Origin: Arenicellales bacterium
GTDB lineage: Bacteria > Pseudomonadota > Gammaproteobacteria > Arenicellales > JAJDZL01
Reading direction: 5' to 3'
Assembly (NCBI GenBank): GCA_958295885.1
Contig: OY282380.1
Span: 1,364,001-1,428,000, forward strand
Length of the DNA: 64,000 nucleotides
A program made the position numbers and the translations under genes. This document shows positions 46,429 through 56,617 of the stretch, one piece after another. The stretch's first letter is position 1; the number at the start of each line of letters is the position of its first letter. A model generated the notes under the pieces. That model did no database searches, had not been told where the DNA came from, and worked only from the letters and a program-made list of their open reading frames with translations.

Positions 46429-47355
46429 TCAAACGTAGGTTAGCCAATCCTGATGCGCATCGCTTTTCCCAGCAACCACATCGAAATATATCGACTGCAG
46501 CTCTTTGGTCACCGGACCTGGTTTACCGGTGCCGATCAGACGGCCGTCCAGCTCGCGAATGGGAGTGACTTCGGCTGCAGTGCCAGTAAAAAAAGCTTCA
46601 TCGGAAATGTAGATTTCGTCCCGCGTGATTCGTCGCTGTTCAACTGTGCAGCCCATTTCTTCCAACAGCACTAGGACCGTATCGCGGGTAATTCCTTCCA
46701 GTGCGGAAGCGAGATCGGGCGTAATGACTTTATTGTTTCGGACAATAAACACGTTTTCTCCAGAACCTTCCATAACGTAGCCATCCGTGTCTAACAGCAA
46801 TGCTTCATCAGCCCCATTTTCCATGGCTTCGGTCAGAGCTAGAATTGAGTTGATGTAATGTCCGCAGGCTTTGGCGCGGCACATCGATACATTGACATGC
46901 AGTCGAGCATATGATGATGTCTTCACGCGAATGCCATTGAGAAGTCCGTCATCTCCCAGATAAGCGCCCCAATCCCAGGCGGCAATCATAATATGGGTGG
47001 ACAGATTGTCAGCGCGCAAGCCCATTCCTTCCGACCCATAGAAAGCGATAGGACGAATGTACGCACTTTCGAGATTATTCAACCGCACAACTTTGCGCTG
47101 TGCTTCGTTTACTGTTTCTCGATCAAATTTGAGTTTCATCCGTAGTATGTGAGCGGAATTAAAAAGACGATCGGTATGCTCTTGAAGCCGAAATATCGCA
47201 GTTCCATTGGCTGTCTTATAGGCCCGAAGTCCTTCAAATACACCTACTCCATAATGTAAGGTGTGGGTAAGAACATGAACGTTCGCTTCTCGCCAAGGAA
47301 CGAATTCACCATCGTTCCATATATAGCCGTCTCGGTCGCTGAATGGTTTTGTCAT
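46429..47355 (-). CDS. ilvE: Branched-chain amino acid aminotransferase
   Basis: A 308-aa fold-type IV PLP enzyme transferring amino groups to branched-chain 2-oxo acids. TLHYGVGVFEGLRAYKT, the PLP-lysine region CRAKACGHYINSILA and GYVMEGSGENVFIV are standard, and ITRDTVLVLLEEMG follows. Length is normal. It sits 24 bases after the HD-domain gene and 9 bases before the zf-CHCC gene. Confidence 0.95.
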   Translation of the reverse strand: MTKPFSDRDGYIWNDGEFVPWREANVHVLTHTLHYGVGVFEGLRAYKTANGTAIFRLQEHTDRLFNSAHILRMKLKFDRETVNEAQRKVVRLNNLESAYIRPIAFYGSEGMGLRADNLSTHIMIAAWDWGAYLGDDGLLNGIRVKTSSYARLHVNVSMCRAKACGHYINSILALTEAMENGADEALLLDTDGYVMEGSGENVFIVRNNKVITPDLASALEGITRDTVLVLLEEMGCTVEQRRITRDEIYISDEAFFTGTAAEVTPIRELDGRLIGTGKPGPVTKELQSIYFDVVAGKSDAHQDWLTYV

Positions 47356-47379
47356 GGATTTATTTGCTTGACTCTGTAA

Positions 47380-47958
47380 TTAGCGCGTGTGAACACCAAA
47401 AGGTTCACGAGAAAATATGTTTCGTACCATAGATTCAAAAAATGCAAGGGTTTTTGTGTCATATTCCGGGTCAAAGGAAGCTTGATCCCAGTTCGCACAA
47501 AAATCCACGCAAGCTTGATAATGCTCGTGATCTTTAAATTGATCTCGGGAATGCCGATCACCGCCCAAATGGTGGAAATAGTAATACCCCTGAAAGACGC
47601 CATGATACTTCAATATCCAGTGATTCTTGGAAGATACAAACGGTTTTAGAATCGCAGCTGCAATTTCACCATGATTTTCGGGTGACAACAAATCACCAAT
47701 GTCATGCAGCAGTGCGACAACAACCGTTTCCTCATCGGCGCCATCGCGCCAGGCGCGCGTTGCAGTTTGCAGAGAATGATCAAGACGACTGATTTTATAG
47801 CCGCCAAAACTATTCTCAAGACAACGCAGATGCTCTAGAACTCGATCCACGGCAGCATTGCAAAAATCTTTTTCCAAGACATCAAGCAACTTGTACTCTT
47901 CTTCGGTACCGTCTTCCATCCGTGTAAAGTTGACTGTTATATCTGGCGTTTGCATCAT
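47380..47958 (-). CDS. HD-domain protein, PhnZ-like/COG4341 family
   Basis: A 192-aa protein with HSLQTATRAWRDGADEETVVVALLHDIGD, the HD metal-binding core, followed by ENHGEIAAAIL and YHGVFQGYYYFHHLGGDRHSRDQF. The His-rich second half and the GVFQGYY segment recall the diiron oxygenase-like HD proteins (PhnZ and relatives) rather than a nucleotidase, so either hydrolase or oxygenase chemistry is possible. No phosphonate genes are nearby. It lies 50 bases after uvrD. Confidence 0.8.
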   Translation of the reverse strand: MMQTPDITVNFTRMEDGTEEEYKLLDVLEKDFCNAAVDRVLEHLRCLENSFGGYKISRLDHSLQTATRAWRDGADEETVVVALLHDIGDLLSPENHGEIAAAILKPFVSSKNHWILKYHGVFQGYYYFHHLGGDRHSRDQFKDHEHYQACVDFCANWDQASFDPEYDTKTLAFFESMVRNIFSREPFGVHTR

Positions 47959-48008
47959 CTAATCCCAGCCCGATAGTTTCGAACAAAATGACCGGGCATT
48001 GTCCTGCA

Positions 48009-50210
48009 TTATCGTCGCACTTTGAAATTATTCATCTCCCACAACACCTGCTTAGTGCCATGTTCATCAAAATCAATCGTAAGCACTGGAAATTTTCCTT
48101 CATGCCGCAATCCAGTTACGCATCCTCTGCCAAACACCCGATGATCAATAGTGCTGCCCAACAGATCATCCGGATTAATTTTTTTCGTGAAATCTGAATC
48201 GATTTTTTGATTGAATGGAACGGTGTCCAAAAACTGTCTTGGAATTTCTTTCAAAAAGCGAGATGGCCGAAAAACACTCATTCGGCCCCGCACCATTCTA
48301 ATGCCCGACCGAGTGAGAAATAGCTGCTGCTCAGCGCGAGTCATGCCAACGTAAAACAATCTGCGCTCTTCGGCTAAACTATCTTTATCTGCTCCCCTTC
48401 TGCCATTTTGATCACTTTTTAACGACAGCACATGCGGCAGCAGATTCTCATCGACTCCGACTAGGAAAACCACTGGAAACTCAAGTCCCTTGGCCAAATG
48501 CAAAGTCATGACTTGAACGGCATTCAGTGTGTTTTCGTCATGTTTGTCGTCAGAATCGAGAGCGACCGTGTCCAAAAACGGGCGAATGGACTCGATGCTG
48601 TCTTTGCAATTCGATCTTCGTATGAAATTCACCGCTGCATTTTCGAGTTCATCCAAATTCTCGATTCTTGTGATGTCCGACTCCAGTTTCCTTGACTTGT
48701 AAAATTGTTTTACTCCTGAAATGCTTATCGTGCTGGCGATGACATCTCCGAATGACTCATGCTCGCCCTCTTCTCGAATGCGATTGATCAACTCTAAAAA
48801 ATTGGTCAACGCTGCTCGGAAATGCACTTGAACTGAATAGTCCTTCACAATTTCTGATGATGCCTGCCAGTACGAAAGATTTCGAGACGAAGCATATTGT
48901 GCAATTCGCTCCTGTGCGACACTGCCAATTCCGCGGCGGGGGAAATTTACAACTCTTGAAAATGCTTCATTGTTGTTCGGTTCAACCAAAAGCCGCAGAT
49001 AAGCCAAAATGTCTTTGATTTCCTTGCGTTGGTAAAATCGCAGACCACCGTAAATCCGAAAAGGTATCTGTTGATAGCCGAAAACCTCTTCAAACTCTCT
49101 GGACTGGGCATTGGTGCGATACAGAACAGCGAAATTCGAATATGGAATAGACCGAGAAACTCCGCTTAGAATTACTTCAGCAACGAATTTTGCCTCCTGC
49201 CCGCTGTCATAGGCATTAAACAGTTTTACTGATGCTCCTTTTTTCCGCTCGGTCCATAACTCTTTGGAATATCGTTGGTCGTTATGCTGAATTACGGCAT
49301 TCGCCGCGTTCAATATCGTCTGTGTCGAACGATAATTCTGTTCCAGCCGCACAATCCGAGTGCCGGGGAATATTGCTTCAAATTGAATCATATTCTCCGC
49401 AAGTGCGCCTCGCCAGCCATAGATCGACTGATCTTCGTCACCGACTGCCGTGATTTGATTCCTTTTTCCGCAGAAAAGTTTCAACCACTCCAACTGCATG
49501 CTGTTGGTATCCTGAAATTCGTCAACCAATACGTGCTGGTATCGATCCTGCAGTTCTTCACGAACCAGCTGATTTCTTTTCAGCAGTTCAACCGTCCGCA
49601 GCAGGAGTTCTTCAAAATCGACCAGACTGTTTGCTTCACAGTAGTTTTCATACGCTTCGTAAACGCGCACGAAAATTTGTTCGCGATAATTTCTTGGACT
49701 CAGGGCTGTCGCTCTCAGCTCGTTTGACTTTGATCGATTTATGAAGTTTTGAAACTGCTGAGGCTTGAATTCGCCTACCGAAATGCGCAGATCCCGATTG
49801 AGGCGGCTGATCAGAGATTTTTGATCACCACTATCGAGAATGGTGAAATCGCTCTCCAGGCCCGCAGCTTCATGGTAAATCCGAAGAAAGGAATTTGACA
49901 GTCCGTGAAATGTTCCAATGCGATAGGGCGCTTCGTTCATGCCCAGCAGGTCTTCAACCCGCGACTTCATCTCACGCGCCGCTTTGTTTGTGAACGTCAC
50001 CGCCATGATCTGATGCTTCGATACGCCAAACGCTTTGATCAACCACGCAATTCGACGTACAAGAACAGAGGTCTTGCCGCTGCCTGCTCCTGCGGTGACC
50101 AGCAAAGGACCTGGTTCGGCAACGACAGCTTCGCGCTGTCGATCATTCAGTCGATCGAGAATTTCGGATACGTCGGTCAGCCTTTCAAAACTTCTGTTCT
50201 GGTAATTCAT
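48009..50210 (-). CDS. uvrD: UvrD/Rep-family DNA helicase
   Basis: A 733-aa superfamily 1A helicase for mismatch and excision repair. Motifs in order: Q-motif LNDRQREAV, I TAGAGSGKTSVLVRRIAWL, Ia VTFTNKAAREMK, II VDEFQDTN, III GDEDQSIYGWRGA, IV LEQNYRS, V VMTLHLAKGLEF, VI RRLFYVGMTRAEQQLFL. The C-terminus ends in a DUF3553-like segment (GSTIDHRVFGRGCVTGL), as in UvrD. First gene of the minus-strand run to pgi. Confidence 0.93.
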   Translation of the reverse strand: MNYQNRSFERLTDVSEILDRLNDRQREAVVAEPGPLLVTAGAGSGKTSVLVRRIAWLIKAFGVSKHQIMAVTFTNKAAREMKSRVEDLLGMNEAPYRIGTFHGLSNSFLRIYHEAAGLESDFTILDSGDQKSLISRLNRDLRISVGEFKPQQFQNFINRSKSNELRATALSPRNYREQIFVRVYEAYENYCEANSLVDFEELLLRTVELLKRNQLVREELQDRYQHVLVDEFQDTNSMQLEWLKLFCGKRNQITAVGDEDQSIYGWRGALAENMIQFEAIFPGTRIVRLEQNYRSTQTILNAANAVIQHNDQRYSKELWTERKKGASVKLFNAYDSGQEAKFVAEVILSGVSRSIPYSNFAVLYRTNAQSREFEEVFGYQQIPFRIYGGLRFYQRKEIKDILAYLRLLVEPNNNEAFSRVVNFPRRGIGSVAQERIAQYASSRNLSYWQASSEIVKDYSVQVHFRAALTNFLELINRIREEGEHESFGDVIASTISISGVKQFYKSRKLESDITRIENLDELENAAVNFIRRSNCKDSIESIRPFLDTVALDSDDKHDENTLNAVQVMTLHLAKGLEFPVVFLVGVDENLLPHVLSLKSDQNGRRGADKDSLAEERRLFYVGMTRAEQQLFLTRSGIRMVRGRMSVFRPSRFLKEIPRQFLDTVPFNQKIDSDFTKKINPDDLLGSTIDHRVFGRGCVTGLRHEGKFPVLTIDFDEHGTKQVLWEMNNFKVRR

Positions 50211-50751
50211 GGATAGTTAATGAATATCGATGAGTTAATGAAAAGAAAAAGAGCAATCGAATTTTTTCTCAATCATGTATTTTCGACGCGGCATTTATCG
50301 CATCAGGCCATCCAGCTCTGACCGCTTCGCAGATTGATTCAGCTGTTCGATCAGCGACAGCGTCCAAACCAACGAATATCGAATCAAATTGAAAACTGAC
50401 CTGAACGTCTGATGGGGTGAACAAATTCAACTTTCGCAGTTTGCGAAGATTCAGAAACTGTTGAAACAAAACATCTCTAACTTAGTAATTCGCGGCGTTT
50501 TTCCAGCTGTTGTGAAAGGCAGATCATCAACGAATGATAGCATTTCCAAGTGCTGAAAAATAGTAGTATACAATGCTATTGAACGTGCATTCGCGTTAAC
50601 AAAAGTCAAATAATATATTGCCGTTTCAGAAGATTTCTGATGAGAAGACCTGATTTTCAACCAGCGGTCAATTTCGTTGATATTGTTGAATGGAATGTAA
50701 AGAAGACTTATCTAATTTCGCAGTACAATTTAGATTAACGGGAAAATTTAG
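50211..50751. other. Divergent region between uvrD and hspQ
   Basis: About 540 bp. A 66-codon minus frame at 50269-50469 ends plausibly (ESICEAVRAGWPDAINAA) and could be the tail of a lost gene, but nothing supports expression. hspQ's promoter must lie near 50700. Confidence 0.45.
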
Positions 50752-51084
50752 ATGATTGTTACAGCAAAGTTCAAAATTGGGCAAGTCGTCCGCCATCGAT
50801 ACTATTCATTCAGAGGTGTCGTTTTCGACGTTGACCCGGAATTTAATAATACTGAAGAATGGTACGACTCCATTCCAAAAGAAATTCGTCCGAGAAAAGA
50901 TCAACCCTTTTACCATCTCCTAGCGGAGAACGAAGAAACAAGTTATGTTGCCTACGTCTCAGAACAAAATTTATTGCCCGACCCAGAAGGTGGACCGGTG
51001 GAGCACCCTGCTGTCGCTGAAATTTTTGGCGATCTCAATCAAACCGATGGTGAATACGCGATACTCACTCATCGTATTCATTGA
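50752..51084 (+). CDS. hspQ: Heat shock protein HspQ
   Basis: A 110-aa protein with the HspQ signature: AKFKIGQVVRHRYYSFRGVVFDVDPEF, DQPFYHLLAENE and YVAYVSEQNLLPD. In enterobacteria HspQ is an adaptor and specificity enhancer for the Lon protease. Regulated by the heat-shock sigma factor in E. coli; no such promoter was confirmed here. Confidence 0.95.
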   Translation: MIVTAKFKIGQVVRHRYYSFRGVVFDVDPEFNNTEEWYDSIPKEIRPRKDQPFYHLLAENEETSYVAYVSEQNLLPDPEGGPVEHPAVAEIFGDLNQTDGEYAILTHRIH

Positions 51085-51172
51085 ATCGAAGAATAGTTCT
51101 GATCGATTATCGAACATCTTTCAATTTCGAAATTTCGGTTAAAGTCTGACGACTCAAGAAAACGTATTGAGC

Positions 51173-51826
51173 ATGGATCTTGAAAAAGCAAAGTTCAACT
51201 TGGTTGAGCAGCAAATTCGCACTTGGAACGTGCTCAACCCATTGCTTCTGGAAACTTTAAATTCAGTTCCTCGAGAAAAGTTCGTACCAGAAAAACATCG
51301 CGGAATGGCGTTCGCCGATCTGAATATTCCAATCGGCGACGGACAGGTCATGATTCAGCCGAATGTTGAAGCGCGACTGCTTCAGGCTCTAGACCCGCTT
51401 CATCATGAAGTAGTTTTGGAAATTGGAGCAGGCACCGGCTACACGGCAGCATTGATGGCGCATCATGCACAGCGCGTTGAATCTGTCGAAATTCGACCTG
51501 AATTTGTTTCGTTAGCTCAGAACAACTTATCTGATGTGGGCATCACAAACGTCAATGTTCACCAGGGCGATGCGGCGCGAGGATGGAGAACCGGCATGGA
51601 GTACGACTGCATTCTGTTTTCTGGTTCAGTCAGTAAAATTCCCGTTCAATATAAGCAGTCTTTGGCAGTCGGGGGCCGATTGGTAGCGGTCGTCGGCAAG
51701 GAACCGATCATGAACGCAGTACACGTGAAGAGAACAGGAGCGACAACATGGGAAAAAAACTACCTGTTCGAAACAATTCTGCCTCCGTTGGACAATTTTC
51801 AAAGTCACGCAAAGTTCGTTTTTTGA
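51173..51826 (+). CDS. Protein-L-isoaspartate O-methyltransferase family protein (tolC-linked)
   Basis: A 217-aa SAM methyltransferase: the start FNLVEQQIRTWNVLNP, PREKFVPEKHRGMAF and the SAM motif VLEIGAGTGYTAALMAHHA match the Pcm-like group found upstream of tolC in many gammaproteobacteria. The ATG at 51173 is preferred to a TTG six bases earlier because it gives the family N-terminus. It may repair isoaspartyl damage or have diverged. A second paralogue is at 59663. Confidence 0.88.
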   Translation: MDLEKAKFNLVEQQIRTWNVLNPLLLETLNSVPREKFVPEKHRGMAFADLNIPIGDGQVMIQPNVEARLLQALDPLHHEVVLEIGAGTGYTAALMAHHAQRVESVEIRPEFVSLAQNNLSDVGITNVNVHQGDAARGWRTGMEYDCILFSGSVSKIPVQYKQSLAVGGRLVAVVGKEPIMNAVHVKRTGATTWEKNYLFETILPPLDNFQSHAKFVF

Positions 51827-51885
51827 TTGATGTTCGCTGAGATAGGACTGCCGTTCCCAATTCGTCCATTACGGATTGGAAACAA

Positions 51886-53175
51886 ATGAGATTTAAACTG
51901 ACTCTCAAGACGATATGCTCTTTATTAGGTATTGGCATGCTGGCGGCTCAAGTTCATGCCGCCAACCTCGTAGAAACCTATCGCCTGGCGGTTAAAAATG
52001 ATGCGACTCTGACTGGGGCGCGGTATTCGACCGACGCCCAAAGCCTCAATTATAAAATTGAGCGTTCTTCGCTGTTCCCTTCAATCACGTTCAGGCCAAA
52101 CTACTCTGGCGAACGTACTTTACAGAGCACGACTAAAGACGGACTTGTTGCAGAGCTGATCGTGGACCAACCCGTATGGAGTCCGGCGCTAAGAGATCGA
52201 ATTCAACTAAAGCAGGGAGAAACCATACTCTATCAGCTGCAATTGAATCAGGTAGAGGTCGACTTAATTGATCGAGTAGTGATTGCTTACTTCAATGTTC
52301 TTGCAGCCAAAGACAATGCGCAAACCGCTCAAACGGAAGTCGTTGCAATCGAAGAATTCCTCTCCCAGGCACTTAGTCGACTGGAAGTGGGCTTGGGCAC
52401 CTTGGCTGACGTGCGCAACGCCCAAGCAAGATTTAGTTTGGCTAGTGCAGTGCTCGTTCAAGCTGAGAGTGCAATTGAATCAGCATGGCTTTCACTGGCG
52501 GAATTAATTGGTGAACGACCAATAACTCTTGCTCATCTTGTTGAAAACATGCAAATTTCTCCTCCCAATCCAGACAATCTTGACTGGTGGGTGGAATCTG
52601 CATTGAATCAAAACTTATCTTTGCTGATGCAGCGCAAAGCAACTGAACTCGCTCATCTTGGAATTGCGCTTTCAACAGCAGCGTCACAGCCCAGGCTGAC
52701 ATTCAGCGTAACTTTCAAAGAGCTGGTTTCAGGTGATCGTCAGCTTCAGAACCGAACATCTGCGTTTTTGAACTTTACCAAGCAATTTTCTACAGGCGGT
52801 CAAGAAAGATATCGGAAAAAGCAGGCCCGCCTCCTCCATCAAGTAGAAGAGCAGAAATTGAACGCCCTGACTCAGCAAGTCAGGACTCAGGTGTCAAACG
52901 CTTACCTGAACGCAATTAGTTCTGTCAATCTCGTCCATGCACTTGAATCCGCTCTTGAAGCGAGTCAGAGCGCACTTGAAGCATCACAAGAGGGATACCA
53001 GGTTGGTACTCTCGCTTCTCTTGATGTTCTCAATGCTCAAAGTGATCTCTTTCAGGTCCGCCGAGATCTGCAGAAAGCGAAGTACGACTATCTGAAGAAT
53101 TCAATCCGACTAGAACAGATTGCCGGTGTTCTTGATTCTACCGACATTGAACGAATCAACACATACCTGCAATAA
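51886..53175 (+). CDS. tolC: TolC family outer-membrane efflux protein
   Basis: A 429-aa protein with a signal peptide (ending AQVHA-A) and two OEP repeats; LVETYRLAVKNDATL opens the mature protein, and two long helical hairpin regions (RLEVGLGTLADVRNAQARFSLA; YQVGTLASLDVLNAQSDLFQVR) are the duplicated coiled-coil tunnel motifs. It exports drugs and type I-secreted proteins with inner-membrane partners encoded elsewhere. It follows the methyltransferase gene by 59 bases and converges with waaA. Confidence 0.93.
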   Translation: MRFKLTLKTICSLLGIGMLAAQVHAANLVETYRLAVKNDATLTGARYSTDAQSLNYKIERSSLFPSITFRPNYSGERTLQSTTKDGLVAELIVDQPVWSPALRDRIQLKQGETILYQLQLNQVEVDLIDRVVIAYFNVLAAKDNAQTAQTEVVAIEEFLSQALSRLEVGLGTLADVRNAQARFSLASAVLVQAESAIESAWLSLAELIGERPITLAHLVENMQISPPNPDNLDWWVESALNQNLSLLMQRKATELAHLGIALSTAASQPRLTFSVTFKELVSGDRQLQNRTSAFLNFTKQFSTGGQERYRKKQARLLHQVEEQKLNALTQQVRTQVSNAYLNAISSVNLVHALESALEASQSALEASQEGYQVGTLASLDVLNAQSDLFQVRRDLQKAKYDYLKNSIRLEQIAGVLDSTDIERINTYLQ

Positions 53176-53202
53176 CCCATTCACCGCCTGCAAGATCAGC
53201 AG

Positions 53203-54471
53203 CTAAATCTTCAGCAGTTCCACGGTCCGCGCCAATGAGCCACGATTGTGCTTCAGCAGTTCCTCACCTCGGCGAACTGTTGCGGCACGAAGATCGGAAT
53301 CATGAAGCAGCTGCGACAGTGCGAGTCTGCAATTCTCCCAATTTTGAACCTGCCTTCCCGCCTTAACCGTTGTTACAAGTTTGGAAATCTCAGCGAAGTT
53401 CGACATATCAGGACCAAACAAAACCGGAATTCCAGCTAAAATCGGCTCTAGGATATTGTGGCCGCCAATGGGTGCGAAACTCCCACCAACCACTGCAACA
53501 TCGGAAGCAGCGTAAAACTGCATCAATTCTCCCATGGTGTCCACAAGAATGATCTCTGCTGAATCTGCGGATTCAGCATCCCATCGACTGCGACGGACCA
53601 CTGAATAATCAGCAGCTTCAATCATCTCAAACACTGAATCGAATCGATCAGGGTGGCGAGGAACGATGACGCCCACGAGTCTCGGAAAGTCTTTTTTAAG
53701 ACTGCGATAAACCGAAAGAAACTGCTGCTCCTCCTTTTCATGCGAACTGCCGAGAATTATCGTCTCTCGACCGTTTCCACCCCAGCAGTCCCGTAGCGCA
53801 GCCCCTGCTGAAAACAGATGCTTCGGTGGCTCAGCATCAAACTTCAAATTGCCTGTGCGATGAACTCGCGTCCGCTCCGCACCGATTGCGACAATACGTT
53901 CGGAGTCCACTTCAGTTTGCGTGCCGAACGCAGCAACATCCTTCAGAACGTACTCGCAGAGTGGCTGCAGCTGCTTCGCCGTGCGAAATGTCTGATCCGA
54001 AATTCGCAGACTGGCAAAATACACGGGGACGTTTCTTAACCCGGCATGATGAATCAGGTTCGGCCATAGCTCGGTTTCCACAATCACCAGCGATTTTGGT
54101 TTGAGCTTTTCAAAAAATCTTTTCACAATCCAACCAGCGTCAAGTGGAGCATAGACATGCTGCATGCGAGACGTAAGCCGTTTGATAATTTGTGCCGAGC
54201 CTGTAGGCGTCACGCAGGTCATGACGACGCGATGATTGGAGGATTCCAAAATTCGATTTACGAGAGGAAATGCCGCATTGACTTCACCTACCGATGCCGC
54301 ATGAATCCAAATTGAATTGGGTTTGATTGAATTCGGCAGCCTGCCGAATCTTTCGGCAAGCCGGGGACGATAGGTTTTATCGAATACTCCCTTGAATAAG
54401 TAACGGGTGAGAACCAGGGGGATCAAGCAGTAAATCGTAATTCCGTAGAGCATGAACAACAACTTTCCCAT
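53203..54471 (-). CDS. waaA: 3-deoxy-D-manno-octulosonic acid (Kdo) transferase
   Basis: A 422-aa GT30 glycosyltransferase adding Kdo to lipid A precursor on the inner-membrane cytoplasmic face. An N-terminal membrane anchor (LLFMLYGITIYCLIPLVL), the acceptor-side motif WIHAASVGEVNAA with catalytic Glu, VIVETELWPN and the C-terminal VVGGSF-GGHNILEP segment are all present. The ATG at 54471 is one codon after a GTG; either is possible. It follows hemF with only 6 bases between. Confidence 0.93.
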   Translation of the reverse strand: MGKLLFMLYGITIYCLIPLVLTRYLFKGVFDKTYRPRLAERFGRLPNSIKPNSIWIHAASVGEVNAAFPLVNRILESSNHRVVMTCVTPTGSAQIIKRLTSRMQHVYAPLDAGWIVKRFFEKLKPKSLVIVETELWPNLIHHAGLRNVPVYFASLRISDQTFRTAKQLQPLCEYVLKDVAAFGTQTEVDSERIVAIGAERTRVHRTGNLKFDAEPPKHLFSAGAALRDCWGGNGRETIILGSSHEKEEQQFLSVYRSLKKDFPRLVGVIVPRHPDRFDSVFEMIEAADYSVVRRSRWDAESADSAEIILVDTMGELMQFYAASDVAVVGGSFAPIGGHNILEPILAGIPVLFGPDMSNFAEISKLVTTVKAGRQVQNWENCRLALSQLLHDSDLRAATVRRGEELLKHNRGSLARTVELLKI

Positions 54472-54477
54472 CACAGT

Positions 54478-55407
54478 CTACCGCTCTCCAAGCCAGTCGC
54501 GCGGTCGGAGAAATTCGTTCAGTCTCTGTTCCTCACTGCCGGGTTCAGGCTTCCAATCATACCGCCAGCTGACATTTGGCGGCAGCGACATCAAGATTGA
54601 CTCGGTTCGCCCCTTAGACTGCAATCCGAACAGGGTTCCTCTGTCATAAACAAGATTGAATTCGACATAGCGGCCGCGTCGAATCAACTGAAACTCCCGT
54701 TCCCTCTCACCATAGGACAGATGCATTCTACGTTCGACGATTGGCAGATATGCCTTGATGAAATGCTTTCCAACACTCTGCAGAAACTGAAAACTTGAAT
54801 CAAATCCACCGGCTGTGTAATCGTCAAAAAAAAGACCGCCGACCCCGCGAGTTTCACCGCGGTGTTTCAGATAAAAGTACTGATCACACCAAATTTTCAA
54901 TTTTTGGTAAAGCTGATCTCCGAACCCTTCGCATGCTGCTGCTGCCATCCGATGCCAGTGCACCGCATCCTCCTCAAATCCGTAGTATGGAGTCAGGTCA
55001 AAACCACCTCCAAACCACCAATACTTCCTGTCAACCTGAATAAATCTTAAATTCATATGTGTCGTGGGAACATATGGACTGAGAGGGTGGATGACCACCG
55101 AGACACCTGTCGCTCGAAAGGGCCGATCATTCAATTGGGCCAGACGCTCTGATCCAGCGGCAGGCAATCGACTTCCCGCAATTGAGGAAAAATTCACCCC
55201 CGCTTTTTCGAAAACACTACCATTTTCAAGAATCCGGCTGTTTCCGCCACCATCGCCACCGGAAAAATTCCACTGATCCTGAGAGAATGATTTTCCATGA
55301 TCTACTTTTTCGAGCCTTTGGCAAATTTCATTCTGAAGTTCACGCAGGTAACTTTCAACCTGGACGCCGCGTTCCTTAAGTTCCTGGAGGTCATTTTCAG
55401 CTGCCAT
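54478..55407 (-). CDS. hemF: Aerobic coproporphyrinogen III oxidase
   Basis: A 309-aa oxygen-dependent heme biosynthesis enzyme. [47 protein letters not shown] and GGLFFDDY are the conserved blocks. The start at 55407 (MAAEND) avoids overlap with tsaC and suits the family; an in-frame start at 55452 would add 15 residues inside tsaC. Middle gene of a tsaC-hemF-waaA run. Confidence 0.93.
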   Translation of the reverse strand: MAAENDLQELKERGVQVESYLRELQNEICQRLEKVDHGKSFSQDQWNFSGGDGGGNSRILENGSVFEKAGVNFSSIAGSRLPAAGSERLAQLNDRPFRATGVSVVIHPLSPYVPTTHMNLRFIQVDRKYWWFGGGFDLTPYYGFEEDAVHWHRMAAAACEGFGDQLYQKLKIWCDQYFYLKHRGETRGVGGLFFDDYTAGGFDSSFQFLQSVGKHFIKAYLPIVERRMHLSYGEREREFQLIRRGRYVEFNLVYDRGTLFGLQSKGRTESILMSLPPNVSWRYDWKPEPGSEEQRLNEFLRPRDWLGER

Positions 55408-55417
55408 TACAGGTATG

Positions 55418-55975
55418 CTAACCTGCCCGAACAATCCGTCCCGATACGGCATCGGAAATTTGTGTCGGCTTTTTTTGCTGACCTATCGCACCTCGGACAA
55501 TCCAGTCGAGTTCTGAACGAAATATTCTAGCTGCATCACTGTAACTGCGACTCGGCACCTGACCATGTCGGTTCGCACTCGTTGAAACAATTGCGCCGCC
55601 AAAAATCTGACAAAGACGCGCGGCAACTGGGTGAGCCGTCACCCGGACAGCGACCGACTGATTCAGACTATACAGCTGCATCCGTCTGCTGTGCCGCACT
55701 GGAAAAATCCAAGTGTATGGTCCGGGCCAACTGGCTTGGGGTTTTTCTAGAATGGAACGATCTGAAATGCCCAAAAATGGCAATAGTGGGCTGATCTGAT
55801 GGGCGATAAGAATCAAACCCATGCCTTTCGGTCGTTTCTTGATACGCAATACTCTGCGCAGTGCAGTTGGGTTGTTGGGGTCACAGCCGATACCGAAACA
55901 GCCTTCAGTTGGGTAGGCTATGACACCACCGAGAGCCATCATTCTAGCACCGGCAATCAAACTCGATTCGTTCAC
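55418..55975 (-). CDS. tsaC: Threonylcarbamoyl-AMP synthase (YrdC/Sua5 family)
   Basis: A 185-aa single-domain protein for the t6A modification of t[35 protein letters not shown] and the nucleotide-binding STSANRHG motif are typical of short TsaC. It lies 10 bases before hemF and 111 bases after purE. Confidence 0.92.
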   Translation of the reverse strand: MNESSLIAGARMMALGGVIAYPTEGCFGIGCDPNNPTALRRVLRIKKRPKGMGLILIAHQISPLLPFLGISDRSILEKPQASWPGPYTWIFPVRHSRRMQLYSLNQSVAVRVTAHPVAARLCQIFGGAIVSTSANRHGQVPSRSYSDAARIFRSELDWIVRGAIGQQKKPTQISDAVSGRIVRAG

Positions 55976-56086
55976 TATTCAAATACTTTTTGCGAAGATG
56001 AGCGAATCACCATCTATGCCGGCACCTTCAGTGATTGACAGCTGTTAAACGGAAAGTGAATTGGCGAGCCCATTCTTTCATTTCCA

Positions 56087-56593
56087 CTAACATGCGAAAT
56101 TCTGCTGTAATTTCTGATCTTTTTCCAATACTGCCGCCCGACCAGCATCATTTAGGGTTTCCAACCGCTTGGAAATTTCCGCATCACCCAATGCCAGAAT
56201 TCGAGCGGCGAGAAACGCTGCGTTTTTAGCGCCATGACTTCCGATCGCAACAGTTGCAACTGGTATTCCACCGGGCATTTGAACCGTTGCCAACAATGCA
56301 TCCAATCCCCCTAATGTCCCTGCATCCAAAGGGACGCCAATCACTGGTTTGAGTGTATGCGCGGCTACTGTTCCCGCCAAGTGCGCGGCGAGGCCTGCTG
56401 CAGCGATATAGACCTCACATCCGCGACTTTCTGCGTCCTTCATATAAGCGCGAACCTCATTCGGGGTACGGTGGGCTGAAAGGATCCTCATCTCCCATTT
56501 CGCACCGAGCTGCTCGAGTGTCTCCGGTGTTCTCCGCATCACTTTCAGGTCCGAATCTGATCCAATTAAGACTGCGACGAATTTCTGTGCCAT
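56087..56593 (-). CDS. purE: N5-carboxyaminoimidazole ribonucleotide mutase
   Basis: A 168-aa class I PurE (purine synthesis). VLIGSDSDLKVM, SAHRTPN, AAAGLAAHLAGTVAA and VGVPLDAGTLGGLDALLATVQMP(G)GIPV are the family motifs. The start at 56593 is decided by GGAGGA 5 bases upstream; an earlier ATG lies over that site. purK is not in the window. Transcribed after purD. Confidence 0.95.
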   Translation of the reverse strand: MAQKFVAVLIGSDSDLKVMRRTPETLEQLGAKWEMRILSAHRTPNEVRAYMKDAESRGCEVYIAAAGLAAHLAGTVAAHTLKPVIGVPLDAGTLGGLDALLATVQMPGGIPVATVAIGSHGAKNAAFLAARILALGDAEISKRLETLNDAGRAAVLEKDQKLQQNFAC

Positions 56594-56617
56594 TGTGTCC
56601 TCCATATGAGACTTTCC

